Source: Bradyrhizobium paxllaeri (GTDB lineage: Bacteria > Pseudomonadota > Alphaproteobacteria > Rhizobiales > Xanthobacteraceae). Taken from it: DNA of 64,000 bases. The notes beneath the pieces are model-generated. The model was not told the origin of the DNA and did no database searches. It was given only the letters and a program-made list of their open reading frames with translations. Positions 31,998 through 41,478 of this stretch are shown here, piece by piece. Numbering within the stretch: the stretch's first letter is position 1; each line of letters opens with the position of its first letter. The stretch covers positions 1,364,001 to 1,428,000 of the forward strand of contig NZ_CP042968.1 of NCBI RefSeq assembly GCF_001693515.2, written 5' to 3'. The position numbers and the translations under genes are program-made.

Positions 31998-33858
31998 GCT
32001 CGCACCGGGCGTTCCCATCTATCTGCCTCCGGCCTTCTTCTGGTGGTGGTATGCCTACGATGCCTACGCACCTGAAGTGTTCGTTGAAGGGGCATGCGTC
32101 GCTGCGTCCGGAGGGATCATCTCGATCATAGTCGCTTTCGCGATGTCGATTTGGCGGGCTCGGGAGGCGGAGACGGCGGCCACATATGGTTCTGCACGTT
32201 GGGCCAGCCAGCTTGAGATTCGAAGTGCCGGCCTTGCCGGGGCAGATGGTGTGATCCTCGGGCGGATCGAGGGACTTTATCTGCGGCACGATGGACCTGA
32301 GCATGTGCTGTGCTTCGCCCCCACCACATCCGGAAAGGGCGTCGGACTTGTTGTCCCGACCCTTCTAACCTGGCCGGGAAGTTGCATCGTTCATGACATC
32401 AAGGGTGAAAACTGGACCCTGACGTCCGGTTTTCGCGCCCGGCACGGCCGCGTGCTGTTGTTCGATCCAACCAATTCAACAAGTGCGGCCTACAATCCTC
32501 TCCTGGAAGTAAGACGGGGGGAGTGGGAGGTTCGCGACGTCCAGAATGTTGCCGACGTTCTCGTCGATCCCGAGGGGTCACTGGAACGGCGGAACCATTG
32601 GGAGAAGACCAGCCACGCCTTACTCGTTGGAGCCATCCTGCACGTTCTCTATGCGGAGCGCGACAAGACGCTTGCCGGCGTCGCGAGCTTTCTGTCCGAT
32701 CCGAAACGTCCGATCGAAACCACACTTCGCGCGATGATGACCACGCCGCATCTCGGCGAAGCCGGAACACATCCCGTGATCGCTTCCGCGGCGAGGGAGT
32801 TACTGAACAAGAGCGAAAATGAACGGTCCGGCGTGCTCTCGACCGCGATGTCGTTCCTCGGCCTCTATCGCGATCCTGTCGTTGCCAAGGTGACGCGCCG
32901 CTGCGACTGGCGCATCCGAAATCTCGTTGAGAATGACCGGCCGATAACGCTCTATCTCGTCGTACCTCCATCGGACATCAGCCGCACCAAGCCGCTGGTG
33001 CGGTTGATCCTCAATCAGATCGGCCGTCGTCTCACCGAGGAACTCCAGGCAAAGGGCCGCCGGCATCGATTGCTTCTCATGCTCGACGAGTTTCCGGCTC
33101 TGGGGCGGCTCGATTTCTTTGAGTCGGCGCTCGCCTTCATGGCGGGCTATGGGCTCAAGAGTTTCCTTATTGCGCAGTCGCTCAATCAGATCGAAAGAGC
33201 ATACGGGCCGAATAACGCGATCCTCGATAATTGTCATGTGCGCGTTTCCTTTGCGACCAATGACGAGCGTACGGCCAGGCGGGTTTCGGACGCGCTTGGG
33301 ACTGCCACGGAATTAAGGGCGATGAAGAACTATGCCGGTCACAGGCTTAGCCCGTGGCTCGGCCATCTCATGGTTTCGCGACAGGAGACCGCGCGGCCAC
33401 TGCTAACGCCCGGCGAGGTAATGCAGCTTCCGCCCGAGGACGAGCTGGTGCTGGTTTCCGGCGTGCCACCGATCCGCGCCAAGAAGGCGAAGTATTTTGA
33501 AGATCCACGTTTGACCGAGCGCGTGCTACCACCGTCGAACTCAAGCTCCCTCGACCGAGACGGTAAGGCAGCGTCAGATGATTGGAGCAGGCAGCCAGCT
33601 TCGCAGATTTCAAATGTTGCCGAGTCGGTAAGCTTGTCGGGTGCTCGGCAATCTACTGCAAATTCCGGCATTCGCCGCGAGCCGGAGCTTCCCGAGCATG
33701 AAAATATCGCGCCAGAGGCCTTGAAGCCTCCACCGGAGTTCGACTTCACGGAAGATGAGGGCGACGGTGACGCCATACGAGCGCGTGTGCTGCGCATGAA
33801 CGTCTCCAGACTCGCACGCCAGGCCGCGATGGATCCAGACGATGGCCTTGAGCTCTAG
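31864..33858 (+). CDS. traG: TraG/VirD4-type coupling protein
   Basis: A 664-residue T4SS coupling ATPase that links the relaxosome to the trb channel. It starts MSATRILWGQIACVLTVVL, with TM helices at about 10-30 and 75-98, then RAREAETAATYGSARWA. Walker A is FAPTTSGKGVGLVVP (~residue 150), Walker B LLMLDEFPALGRLDFFES (~404) and the C-terminal box SLNQIERAYGPNNAILDNC. The frame is open from 31768, but MSATRILWGQ is the family start, so ATG 31864 is chosen. The upstream part overlaps the tail of the MFS gene. The stop is 10 bases before the second CopG gene. Confidence 0.93.
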   Translation: MSATRILWGQIACVLTVVLITMWVATQWTAWRLGYQPQLGHPWFELAPGVPIYLPPAFFWWWYAYDAYAPEVFVEGACVAASGGIISIIVAFAMSIWRAREAETAATYGSARWASQLEIRSAGLAGADGVILGRIEGLYLRHDGPEHVLCFAPTTSGKGVGLVVPTLLTWPGSCIVHDIKGENWTLTSGFRARHGRVLLFDPTNSTSAAYNPLLEVRRGEWEVRDVQNVADVLVDPEGSLERRNHWEKTSHALLVGAILHVLYAERDKTLAGVASFLSDPKRPIETTLRAMMTTPHLGEAGTHPVIASAARELLNKSENERSGVLSTAMSFLGLYRDPVVAKVTRRCDWRIRNLVENDRPITLYLVVPPSDISRTKPLVRLILNQIGRRLTEELQAKGRRHRLLLMLDEFPALGRLDFFESALAFMAGYGLKSFLIAQSLNQIERAYGPNNAILDNCHVRVSFATNDERTARRVSDALGTATELRAMKNYAGHRLSPWLGHLMVSRQETARPLLTPGEVMQLPPEDELVLVSGVPPIRAKKAKYFEDPRLTERVLPPSNSSSLDRDGKAASDDWSRQPASQISNVAESVSLSGARQSTANSGIRREPELPEHENIAPEALKPPPEFDFTEDEGDGDAIRARVLRMNVSRLARQAAMDPDDGLEL

Positions 33859-33867
33859 GATGAGATA

Positions 33868-34302
33868 ATGCGAACCAAGCACACGTTTCGTTTGCCTCCG
33901 GACCTTGCGGGCCAGCTCGCCGATTATGCCAGCCGCAAGCGGGTGCCACAGGCGCTCATCGTCGAAACCGCGTTGGCTTCATTCCTGTCGCCAGATAATT
34001 CGGAGCGGATGGAAGCAGCCCTCGGCCGTCGTCTGGACCGGCTGACCCGGCACGTCGAGCGGCTGGAGCGTCACATCACCATTTCAAATGAAGCGCTGGC
34101 CTTGTTCGTGCGGTTCTGGCTGACGGCAACGCCGCCGCTCCCTGATACGGCGCAACCCGCTGCGCAGGCCAAGGGCCGGGAACGGTATGAGGGGTTTGTC
34201 GAAGCCCTCGGGCGCCGGCTGGCCAGGGGCCAGACCCTGGCCCAGGAGATCTCGCTCGACATCGATCCGGAGCAAACGTCGCCAACCGTTCCTCGTGAGT
34301 AA
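33868..34302 (+). CDS. CopG/RHH regulator between traG and trbB
   Basis: A 144-residue ribbon-helix-helix regulator: MRTKHTFRLPPDLAGQLADY, RKRVPQALIVETALASFLS, then RRLDRLTRHVERLERHITIS and FVRFWLTATPPLPDTAQPA. It is homologous to the CopG protein at 29909-30487 in layout (RHH, coiled coil, TPPLP motif), probably an old duplication. Its fixed position before trbB suggests autoregulation of the trb operon, although the operator is not identified. Its C-terminus is normal for the family. Confidence 0.87.
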   Translation: MRTKHTFRLPPDLAGQLADYASRKRVPQALIVETALASFLSPDNSERMEAALGRRLDRLTRHVERLERHITISNEALALFVRFWLTATPPLPDTAQPAAQAKGRERYEGFVEALGRRLARGQTLAQEISLDIDPEQTSPTVPRE

Positions 34303-34431
34303 TCCCGCCATCTCTTCTTTTGCTACGCCACGGCACGCCGCCTGATTTCAGCTTGTTGCACGAGCGCGTAACCTGCCTTTTCTACTGATCCCCACCGCCG
34401 AGCTCATATCTCGGCGACCTTGGGGGCAAGC

Positions 34432-35400
34432 GTGGCAGTTCATTCCTTTCAATCTGAGGCGGCCTCGCGTGGTGCACGCATGTTGCACACCGCGCTCGGA
34501 CCGGCGATAGCGGCCTGGCTCGAAGACGCTGGGATCGTCGAGGTTATGCTCAATCCCGATGGCCGGCTTTGGGTCGATCGGTTGGCAGGGGGCCTGGCGG
34601 ATACCGGCGAGCGCCTCGCGGCAGCCGACGGCGAGCGTATCGTGCGGCTGGTTGCCCATCACGTCGGCGCCGAGGTTCATCCGGCAAGTCCCCGCGTCTC
34701 GGCCGAATTACCCGAGACGGGAGAGCGTTTTGAGGGGCTGCTGCCGCCCGTCGTGACCGCACCTGCGTTTGCCATCCGCAAGCCGGCGGTCGCCGTGTTC
34801 ACGCTCGACGATTATGCCGCCGCCGGCATCATGACAGACGTCCAGGCTGAAGAGCTCCGGAACGCTGTCCGAACACGTCAAAACATTCTCGTGGCCGGCG
34901 GTACCTCGACCGGCAAGACCACACTGACCAATGCGCTGCTGGCCGAGATTGCAAAAACGGCAGATCGCGTCGTGTTAATCGAGGATACGCGCGAACTCCA
35001 ATGCAAGTCGGCTAACCTCGTGGCGCTACGCACCAAGGATGGTGTCGCCTCGCTGTCCGACCTCGTGCGCTCCTCGCTCCGGCTACGCCCCGACCGAATC
35101 CCGATCGGTGAGGTGAGAGGGGCCGAGGCGCTCGACCTTCTCAAGGCCTGGGGCACCGGCCATCCCGGTGGCGTCGGCACCATTCACGCGGGCACGGCGC
35201 TTGGTGCCCTTCGCCGCCTCGAACAGCTTATCCAGGAAGCCGTCATCACCGTGCCGCGGGCGCTGATCGCGGAGACCATCGACGTGATTGCGGTTCTCTC
35301 CGGCCGCGGCGCAGACCGTCGGCTGACAGAACTCGCGCGCGTCGATGGCCTGACCACCGAGGGCGACTACCTCATTTCACCCGCAGGAGACCCTTCATGA
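34432..35400 (+). CDS. trbB: TrbB secretion ATPase
   Basis: VirB11-like hexameric ATPase at the base of the P-type T4SS, about 322 residues. It starts [20 protein letters not shown], with Walker [10 protein letters not shown] (~157), the Asp box [10 protein letters not shown], Walker B-like [19 protein letters not shown] and the His box [12 protein letters not shown]. The frame opens with TTG 34420, but GTG 34432 fits the family start. Its stop overlaps the trbC ATG (ATGA), which begins a run of tightly overlapped trb genes. Confidence 0.93.
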   Translation: MAVHSFQSEAASRGARMLHTALGPAIAAWLEDAGIVEVMLNPDGRLWVDRLAGGLADTGERLAAADGERIVRLVAHHVGAEVHPASPRVSAELPETGERFEGLLPPVVTAPAFAIRKPAVAVFTLDDYAAAGIMTDVQAEELRNAVRTRQNILVAGGTSTGKTTLTNALLAEIAKTADRVVLIEDTRELQCKSANLVALRTKDGVASLSDLVRSSLRLRPDRIPIGEVRGAEALDLLKAWGTGHPGGVGTIHAGTALGALRRLEQLIQEAVITVPRALIAETIDVIAVLSGRGADRRLTELARVDGLTTEGDYLISPAGDPS

Positions 35401-35708
35401 ACGCCGTCACATTGAGAAGCGGGCTGATAGCTCTCAGCTCCGTGGCGATCTCGCCCACTGCAGAGGCCGCTGGCTCCAACATGCCGTGGGAGCAGCCGCT
35501 TAACCAGATACTGCAGTCGGTCGAGGGGCCCGTCGCTAAGATTCTCGCCGTGATCATCATCATCGTTACGGGCCTTACGCTCGCCTTCGGCGACACTTCG
35601 GGCGGCTTCCGGCGCCTGATCCAGATCGTGTTCGGTCTATCGATCGCGTTCGCAGCGTCGAGCTTCTTCCTGGCATTCTTCTCATTCGGCGGCGGAGTGC
35701 TGATCTGA
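35397..35708 (+). CDS. trbC: TrbC pilin
   Basis: A 103-residue VirB2/TrbC-type pilin. An N-terminal signal segment (LIALSSVAISPTAEAAG) is followed by NMPWEQPLNQILQSVEGPVA and two TM helices (AKILAVIIIIVTGLTLAFG; FGLSIAFAASSFFLAFFSFG). In the P-type system TrbC is cyclised by TraF. It overlaps both neighbours by a few bases. Confidence 0.92.
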   Translation: MNAVTLRSGLIALSSVAISPTAEAAGSNMPWEQPLNQILQSVEGPVAKILAVIIIIVTGLTLAFGDTSGGFRRLIQIVFGLSIAFAASSFFLAFFSFGGGVLI

Positions 35709-35971
35709 TGGACGGGCCGGTTGAAGGTTTTGCAATTCCTGTGCATCGTGCGCTGACCGAACCGATCCTGCTGGGCGGTGCGCCGCGGGCGATCGCCATC
35801 GTCAACGGCACCGTTGCCGCTGCGCTCGGCCTCGGCCTTCGGCTGTGGATCGCGGGCCTACTGATCTGGGCAATCGGTCATGCCGCTGCCGTCTGGGCCG
35901 CGAAGCGCGATCCGCTCTTTGTCGAGACTGCAAGACGCCATCTGCGCACCCCAACCCATCTGAATGTGTGA
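35708..35971 (+). CDS. trbD: TrbD / VirB3-like protein
   Basis: An 87-residue inner-membrane protein with the VirB3 signature EGFAIPVHRALTEPILLGGA then APRAIAIVNGTVAAALGLG, two TM helices at about 32-70 and a C-terminal RDPLFVETARRHLRTP. It assists TrbE in channel assembly. The ATG overlaps the trbC stop (TGATG). Confidence 0.93.
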   Translation: MDGPVEGFAIPVHRALTEPILLGGAPRAIAIVNGTVAAALGLGLRLWIAGLLIWAIGHAAAVWAAKRDPLFVETARRHLRTPTHLNV

Positions 35972-35978
35972 GCAACCA

Positions 35979-38420
35979 ATGATGAACCTTGCCGAATACC
36001 GCCGCTCCACTACACATCTTGCGGATTTCCTGCCATGGGCCGCACTGGTCGACGAAGGCATCATCCTCAACAAGGATGGATCGTTTCAGAGGACCGCGCG
36101 CTTTCGCGGGCCAGATCTTGATTCCTCTGTTCCAGCAGAACTTGTTGCGGTTGCCGGCCGCCTCAATAACGCTTTGAGGCGCCTCGGATCCGGCTGGGCG
36201 GTGTTTGTTGAAGCGCAGAGGTATTCATCGAACGCCTATCCACCGAGCAGTTGCCCAGACGTGGCATCGGCGCTGGTCGATGCCGAGCGCCGGGCGCAAT
36301 TCGAGGAGGAGGGTGCTCACTACGAGTCAGCCCATTTCCTCACCTTCTTGTATCTGCCGCCGGCCGAAGATGCGGCGCGCGCCGAGCGCCTCCTTTATGA
36401 GGGACCTGAGCGCGGGGAGGCTGCCGGCGCCCACCAGGTATTGCGCGGCTTTGTCGATCGGACCGACCGCGTGCTGCAATTGGTCGAAGGGTTCATGCCG
36501 GCGTGCCGGTGGCTCGATGACGGCGAGACCCTGACGTACCTGCATGCCTGCGTCTCGACCAAGATACAGCGCGTCCGCGTTCCCGAGATTCCCATGTATC
36601 TCGATGCGCTGTTGGCGGACGAGCCCCTGATGGGTGGGCTTGAGCCAATGCTAGGCGACCAACACCTGCGGGTGCTCACGATCGTCGGGTTCCCAACCGC
36701 GACCACCCCGGGAATCCTGGACGACCTCAATCGGCTTGCGTTCTCCTATCGCTGGTCGACCCGCGCGATCATGCTCGACAAGGCTGACGCGACGAAACTC
36801 TTGACCAGGATCAGGCGGCAGTGGTTCGCCAAGCGCAAATCCGTTGCCGCAATCCTGAAAGAGGTGATGACCAACGAGGCTTCGTCGCTGATCGACACCG
36901 ATGCCAGCAACAAGGCAATTGACGCCGATGCCGCGTTGCAGGAACTGGGTTCGGACCTAGTCGGCGAAGCCTTCGTCACAGCAACGATTACAGTCTGGGA
37001 CGAGAATCCGCACGTCGCGGATGAACGGTTGCGCCTGGTCGAGAAGGTCGTTCAGGGACGCGACTTCACCTGCATGGTGGAGACCGTCAACGCCGTCGAT
37101 GCCTGGCTGGGCTCGTTGCCGGGCCACGTCTATGCCAACGTCCGCCAGCCCCCAGTCTCGACTCTGAACATCGCCCATATGATCCCGTTGTCCGCGGTTT
37201 GGGCCGGGCCGGCGAGGGACGTCCATCTCGGTGCGCCGCCACTATTCTTTGCGCGGACGGAAGGATCAACGCCGTTCCGGTTCTCTCTCCACGTCGGGGA
37301 CGTCGGACATACGCTGGTGGTCGGTCCGACCGGTGCGGGCAAATCCGTGCTGCTCGCGCTGATGGCGCTGCAATTCCGCCGATATCCCTCCTCCCAGATC
37401 TTTGCGTTCGACTTCGGCGGGTCGATCCGGGCAGCGGCGCTTGCCATGAAGGGCGATTGGCACGATCTCGGCGGCGCGCTGTCGGATAGCGCCTCCGAGC
37501 CGGTCGCGCTGCAGCCGCTGGCCATGATCGACGATGCGACCGAGCGCGGCTGGGCGGCGGAATGGGTCGCAACCATTCTCACCCGCGAAAAGATCGACAT
37601 CACGCCTGAAGCTAAGGACCATCTTTGGTCGGCGTTGTCATCGTTGGCTTCGGCACCTCACGGCGAACGGACGCTGACCGGTTTGTCCGTGCTGCTGCAG
37701 TCCCAGAGCCTGAAAAGGGCTCTCCAACCCTACTGCCTCGGTGGCCCCTTCGGGCGCTTGCTCGATGCCGAGACCGAACGGCTTGGAACAACTTCAGTCC
37801 AGGCGTTCGAAACCGAGGGCTTGATCGGGACCGGTGCCGCACCCGCTGTGCTCGCCTATCTCTTCCACCGTATCGAAGGTCAACTCGATGGGAGGCCGAC
37901 GCTACTCATTATCGACGAAGGTTGGCTCGCGCTCGACGACGAAGGGTTTGCCGGCCAGATCCGCGAATGGCTGAAGACGCTGCGGAAGAAGAATGCCTCC
38001 GTCGTCTTCGCCACGCAATCGCTCTCGGATATCGACGGCTCCGAGATTGCGCCTGCCATCATCGAAAGCTGTCCGACGCGACTGCTCCTGCCGAACGAGC
38101 GGGCGATCGAGCCGCAGATAACTTCCATCTACCGGCGCTTCGGTCTCAATGACCGGCAGATCGAGATCCTCGCGCGCGCCACGCCCAAGCGCGATTACTA
38201 CTGCCAATCCCGGCGCGGCAATCGCTTGTTCGAGCTGGGTCTAGATGAATTCGCGCTCGCCTTCACTGCGGCTTCCTCAAAGTCCGACCAGGCAATGATC
38301 GAGCGGGTTCTCGCCGAACATGGCCGCGAGGGGTTCGTCATGGGTTGGCTCGCCGAGCGTGGGCTGGGTTGGGCCGCCGATCTCATTCCGGGTCTCAGAG
38401 TGCAGGAAGGTTTGTCATGA
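35979..38420 (+). CDS. trbE: TrbE / VirB4-like ATPase
   Basis: Large VirB4-type ATPase, 813 residues, that energises pilus and channel assembly. It starts MMNLAEYRRSTTHLADFLPW. Walker A is VVGPTGAGKSVLLALMALQ (~449), Walker B LLIIDEGWLALDD and motif C VVFATQSLSDI. The C-terminal half includes IYRRFGLNDRQIEILARATP. GTG/TTG codons between 35964 and 35979 are ignored because the family begins MMNL. The stop overlaps the trbJ ATG (ATGA). It is full length, with no sign of decay. Confidence 0.94.
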   Translation: MMNLAEYRRSTTHLADFLPWAALVDEGIILNKDGSFQRTARFRGPDLDSSVPAELVAVAGRLNNALRRLGSGWAVFVEAQRYSSNAYPPSSCPDVASALVDAERRAQFEEEGAHYESAHFLTFLYLPPAEDAARAERLLYEGPERGEAAGAHQVLRGFVDRTDRVLQLVEGFMPACRWLDDGETLTYLHACVSTKIQRVRVPEIPMYLDALLADEPLMGGLEPMLGDQHLRVLTIVGFPTATTPGILDDLNRLAFSYRWSTRAIMLDKADATKLLTRIRRQWFAKRKSVAAILKEVMTNEASSLIDTDASNKAIDADAALQELGSDLVGEAFVTATITVWDENPHVADERLRLVEKVVQGRDFTCMVETVNAVDAWLGSLPGHVYANVRQPPVSTLNIAHMIPLSAVWAGPARDVHLGAPPLFFARTEGSTPFRFSLHVGDVGHTLVVGPTGAGKSVLLALMALQFRRYPSSQIFAFDFGGSIRAAALAMKGDWHDLGGALSDSASEPVALQPLAMIDDATERGWAAEWVATILTREKIDITPEAKDHLWSALSSLASAPHGERTLTGLSVLLQSQSLKRALQPYCLGGPFGRLLDAETERLGTTSVQAFETEGLIGTGAAPAVLAYLFHRIEGQLDGRPTLLIIDEGWLALDDEGFAGQIREWLKTLRKKNASVVFATQSLSDIDGSEIAPAIIESCPTRLLLPNERAIEPQITSIYRRFGLNDRQIEILARATPKRDYYCQSRRGNRLFELGLDEFALAFTAASSKSDQAMIERVLAEHGREGFVMGWLAERGLGWAADLIPGLRVQEGLS

Positions 38421-39154
38421 AGCATTTCCGGTACCTCACTGCGGCGAGCGCCATCGCCATTGCAATCGTCGGCGCGGTCTCGTCCACCTCGGCCCAATTG
38501 ATCGTATTCGATCCCAACAATTACGCGCAAAACGTGCTCACGGCCGCGCGTGAGCTGCAGCAGATCAACAACCAGATCACATCGCTGCAGAATCAAGCCC
38601 AGATGTTGATCAACCAAGCCAGAAATCTCGCCAGTCTGCCGTATTCCTCGCTGCAGCAGCTCGAACAATCCATCCAGCGAACCCAGCAACTTCTCGCCCA
38701 GGCCCAGCTCATTGCCTACGACATCAAGCAGGTCGATCGAGCTTTCTCGACGACCTATGCGCCAGCATCGACGAACGCGTCAGATCAAGCGCTGATCGCG
38801 AATGCTCAGACACGCTGGCAAAATTCGGTGGCGGGCTTGCAGGATGCTATGCGCATTCAGGCGACCGTGGTCGGCAATCTCGATGCCCATCGCAAAGAGA
38901 TGTCGGCCCTCGTCAGCTCAAGCCAGGGCGCGACCGGCGCGCTGCAGGCCAGTCAGGCCGGGAATCAGCTCCTTGGTCTGCAGGCGCAGCAACTCGCCGA
39001 TCTTACAGCAGCAGTTGCCGCACAGGGACGGGCGCAAAATCTCGAAACGGCTCAGCGCACCGCTGCTCAGGACCAGGGCAGGGAGCAGCTTCGCCGCTTT
39101 CTGGCATCCGGTCGCGGCTATCAGCCTTCAAGCGTGCGGATGTTTCATCAATGA
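38417..39154 (+). CDS. trbJ: TrbJ / VirB5-like protein
   Basis: A 245-residue periplasmic VirB5-like minor pilin. It has a signal peptide (ASAIAIAIVGAVSSTSA), then QLIVFDPNNYAQNVLTAARE and long Gln-rich coiled coils (QQINNQITSLQNQAQMLINQ). The ending RRFLASGRGYQPSSVRMFHQ is typical. The open frame extends upstream to 38345, but ATG 38417 overlapping the trbE stop and the signal peptide decide the start. Confidence 0.92.
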   Translation: MKHFRYLTAASAIAIAIVGAVSSTSAQLIVFDPNNYAQNVLTAARELQQINNQITSLQNQAQMLINQARNLASLPYSSLQQLEQSIQRTQQLLAQAQLIAYDIKQVDRAFSTTYAPASTNASDQALIANAQTRWQNSVAGLQDAMRIQATVVGNLDAHRKEMSALVSSSQGATGALQASQAGNQLLGLQAQQLADLTAAVAAQGRAQNLETAQRTAAQDQGREQLRRFLASGRGYQPSSVRMFHQ

Positions 39155-39540
39155 GCAGGCGTGGTGGATTCAGGCGGGGAATGTTCGTGTTCACAGCAGC
39201 CATCGTCTCCGTCCTCTCGGCCGCAGCTTGCACAATCCAGCTCCGCGGCGACACTGACGGTCCACTGGCTGCTGGATCGTCGGCATCCCGTGTAGCCAGT
39301 AGCCTTGCCGCCGAGCTCGAACGCTGCCGGAAGGTCACCTCCGAGCAGGTGGCACAACTCCAGGAGTGCCGTCTGATTTGGGCGGAGAACCGCCGTCGCT
39401 TCCTTGGATCAAGGAAACCACCGGGCGTTACTTCCGCCGATGCTCAGCCAAACAGCCCGATACCGTCGTTGATGCAGCCCAAGCATCCCGATCGTCTCCC
39501 CCAGGGCTGGCCGCCCGTTCCAACACCCGAACGCGAGTGA
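39151..39540 (+). CDS. trbK: TrbK-alt, putative entry-exclusion protein
   Basis: A 129-residue protein with an N-terminal hydrophobic segment (GMFVFTAAIVSVLSAAAC) ending in a possible lipobox (SAAAC), then AAELERCRKVTSEQVAQLQE and CRLIWAENRRRF, a Cys-containing helix conserved in TrbK-alt proteins. The proline-rich C-terminus is unconserved. TrbK of IncP is a lipoprotein that blocks entry of a second copy of the element. The assignment rests mainly on position between trbJ and trbL and the CRLIWAENRRRF box. Confidence 0.82.
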   Translation: MSRRGGFRRGMFVFTAAIVSVLSAAACTIQLRGDTDGPLAAGSSASRVASSLAAELERCRKVTSEQVAQLQECRLIWAENRRRFLGSRKPPGVTSADAQPNSPIPSLMQPKHPDRLPQGWPPVPTPERE

Positions 39541-39544
39541 TTCC

Positions 39545-40795
39545 ATGGGTGGCACCGGCGTCATCGACCGATTTCTGGAAACCTTTACCCGCTATATCGA
39601 CTCTGGCTTTGGGTTGCTTGGCAACGAAGTCGCCTTCCTCGCAACCACGCTCGCCGCGATCGATATTGCGCTCGCCGCTCTTTTCTGGGCCTGGGGCACC
39701 GACGAAGACATCATCGCCCGCCTCGTGAAGAAGACGCTGTTCGTCGGCGTGTTCGCCTATCTGATCGGCAACTGGAATAACCTCGCTCGCATCGTTTTTG
39801 AGAGTTTTGCCGGTCTGGGCCTGAAGGCATCGGGCTCTGCGCTGTCGTCAGCGGATTTCTTGCGCCCGGGCCGGATCGCGCAGGTCGGCATCGATGCGGG
39901 AAGGCCGATGCTGGAATCGATCTCAGGCTTGATGGGCTATGTCAGCTTCTTCGAGAATTTCATCCAGATCGTGGTGCTGCTGTTTGCCTGGGTGATCGTG
40001 CTGCTCGCCTTCTTCATTTTGGCAATTCAGCTTTTTGTCACCCTGATTGAATTCAAGCTGACGACCCTCGCGGGCTTCGTCCTGATCCCCTTCGGCCTGT
40101 TTGGTAAGACAGCCTTCGCCGCCGAGCGCGTACTCGGCAACGTCATCTCGTCAGGCGTCAAGGTCATGGTGCTTGCCGTGATCGTCGGCATCGGCTCGAC
40201 GTTGTTCTCACAGTTTACCGTTAGCTCGGCCGGCGCACAGGTCGGCATTGACGATGCCATGGCCCTGGTGCTGGCCGCGTTAGCGCTTCTGGGCTTAGGG
40301 ATCTTTGGGCCCGGCATCGCCAATGGCATCGTGTCCGGCGGCCCGCAACTTGGCGCCGGAGCCGCCGCGGGCACGGGGTTGGCTGCCGGCGGGGTCGTGG
40401 TGGCCGGAGCGGGCCTGGCTGCTGGAAGCGTCGGTGCACTCGGCGGTGCGGCGCGCGGGACTGCGGCGCTAGCGGGTAGCGCGAGCGGGACGTTCAGGGC
40501 GGGTGGTTTGTCCGGCGTCGCGGATGCCGCCGCGTCTGCGATGACGAGCCCGCTTCGTCGCGCCGCGGCAAATTCTGCAAGCGGCTCGGCATCAACTGGT
40601 GGCGCTGCCAGTGAAGCCGGCGCAGCCCAGCCAGCGGCAAGTTCCTCACCTCCGGACAGTCAGTCCAGCTCGGCCAGACGCATGAAGCTCATGCAGACCA
40701 TGAGTCACGGGGCGTCGACCGCTACCAACGTCGTTCGCACTGCAGACCATGGTGGAGGAGGCGCCTCTGTCGATCTCTCCGAAGGAGGGAAGTGA
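39545..40795 (+). CDS. trbL: TrbL / VirB6-like channel protein
   Basis: A 416-residue polytopic inner-membrane protein with at least six TM helices (FLATTLAAIDIALAALFWAW; FVGVFAYLIGNWNNLARIVF; VLLFAWVIVLLAFFILAIQL). GFVLIPFGLFGKTAFAAERV is the TrbL family box. The C-terminal 130 residues are Gly/Ala/Ser-rich and probably periplasmic or disordered. It forms the DNA conduit. The stop overlaps the trbF start. Confidence 0.93.
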   Translation: MGGTGVIDRFLETFTRYIDSGFGLLGNEVAFLATTLAAIDIALAALFWAWGTDEDIIARLVKKTLFVGVFAYLIGNWNNLARIVFESFAGLGLKASGSALSSADFLRPGRIAQVGIDAGRPMLESISGLMGYVSFFENFIQIVVLLFAWVIVLLAFFILAIQLFVTLIEFKLTTLAGFVLIPFGLFGKTAFAAERVLGNVISSGVKVMVLAVIVGIGSTLFSQFTVSSAGAQVGIDDAMALVLAALALLGLGIFGPGIANGIVSGGPQLGAGAAAGTGLAAGGVVVAGAGLAAGSVGALGGAARGTAALAGSASGTFRAGGLSGVADAAASAMTSPLRRAAANSASGSASTGGAASEAGAAQPAASSSPPDSQSSSARRMKLMQTMSHGASTATNVVRTADHGGGGASVDLSEGGK

Positions 40796-41478
40796 TGTTC
40801 AAACGACCATCCGTTCATTATGGCCGCACGCCCGCGCCCGTAACGCCCTACCAGAAAGCGGCGCAAGCGTGGGACGAGCGCATCGGCTCGGCGCTGGTGC
40901 AGGCCAAAAACTGGCGACTTATAGCCTTCGGTTCTCTGATCCTGTCGGCAGGACTTGCGTCAGGTCTCATCTGGCAATCCACACAGGGAAGCATTACGCC
41001 CTGGGTCATTGAGGTCGATCGTCTCGGCAAGGCAGAGGCGGTTAGCCCTCCCAATCGCTTCTATCAGCCGACCGATCCGCAGATCGCCTTTCATTTGGCA
41101 CGCTTCATCGAGAACGTGCGCGGGCTGTCGGCCGATGCCATCGTGCTGCGTCAGGACTGGCTGCGCGCCTACGACTTTACGACCGATCGCGGCGCAGCCG
41201 CCCTCAATGACCACGCCCGCGTCAACGATCCCTTTGCCAAACTCGGCAAACTGCAGATCGCAGTGGAAATATCCAGCGTCATCCGTGCCTCGCCGGAAAG
41301 CTTTCGGGTCGCCTGGATCGAGCGCCGCTACGACAATGGCCAGCTTACCGCCACCGAGCGTTGGACTGCCATCCTCACCATCGTGATCGAAACCCCGCGT
41401 AATGCCAAACGCCTGCGCAAGAACCCGCTCGGGATCTATGTCAACGCCATCAATTGGTCAAAGGAGCTTGGGCAGTGA
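40795..41478 (+). CDS. trbF: TrbF / VirB8-like protein
   Basis: A 227-residue VirB8-like bitopic protein. It reads MFKRPSVHYGRTPAPVTPYQ, then a TM helix (LIAFGSLILSAGLASGLIW) and a periplasmic NTF2-like domain with WVIEVDRLGKAEAV and RTPRNAKRLRKNPLGIYV-like ETPRNAKRLRKNPLGI. It nucleates the T4SS core complex. ATG 40795 overlaps the trbL stop; a GTG one codon earlier is possible. Confidence 0.93.
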   Translation: MFKRPSVHYGRTPAPVTPYQKAAQAWDERIGSALVQAKNWRLIAFGSLILSAGLASGLIWQSTQGSITPWVIEVDRLGKAEAVSPPNRFYQPTDPQIAFHLARFIENVRGLSADAIVLRQDWLRAYDFTTDRGAAALNDHARVNDPFAKLGKLQIAVEISSVIRASPESFRVAWIERRYDNGQLTATERWTAILTIVIETPRNAKRLRKNPLGIYVNAINWSKELGQ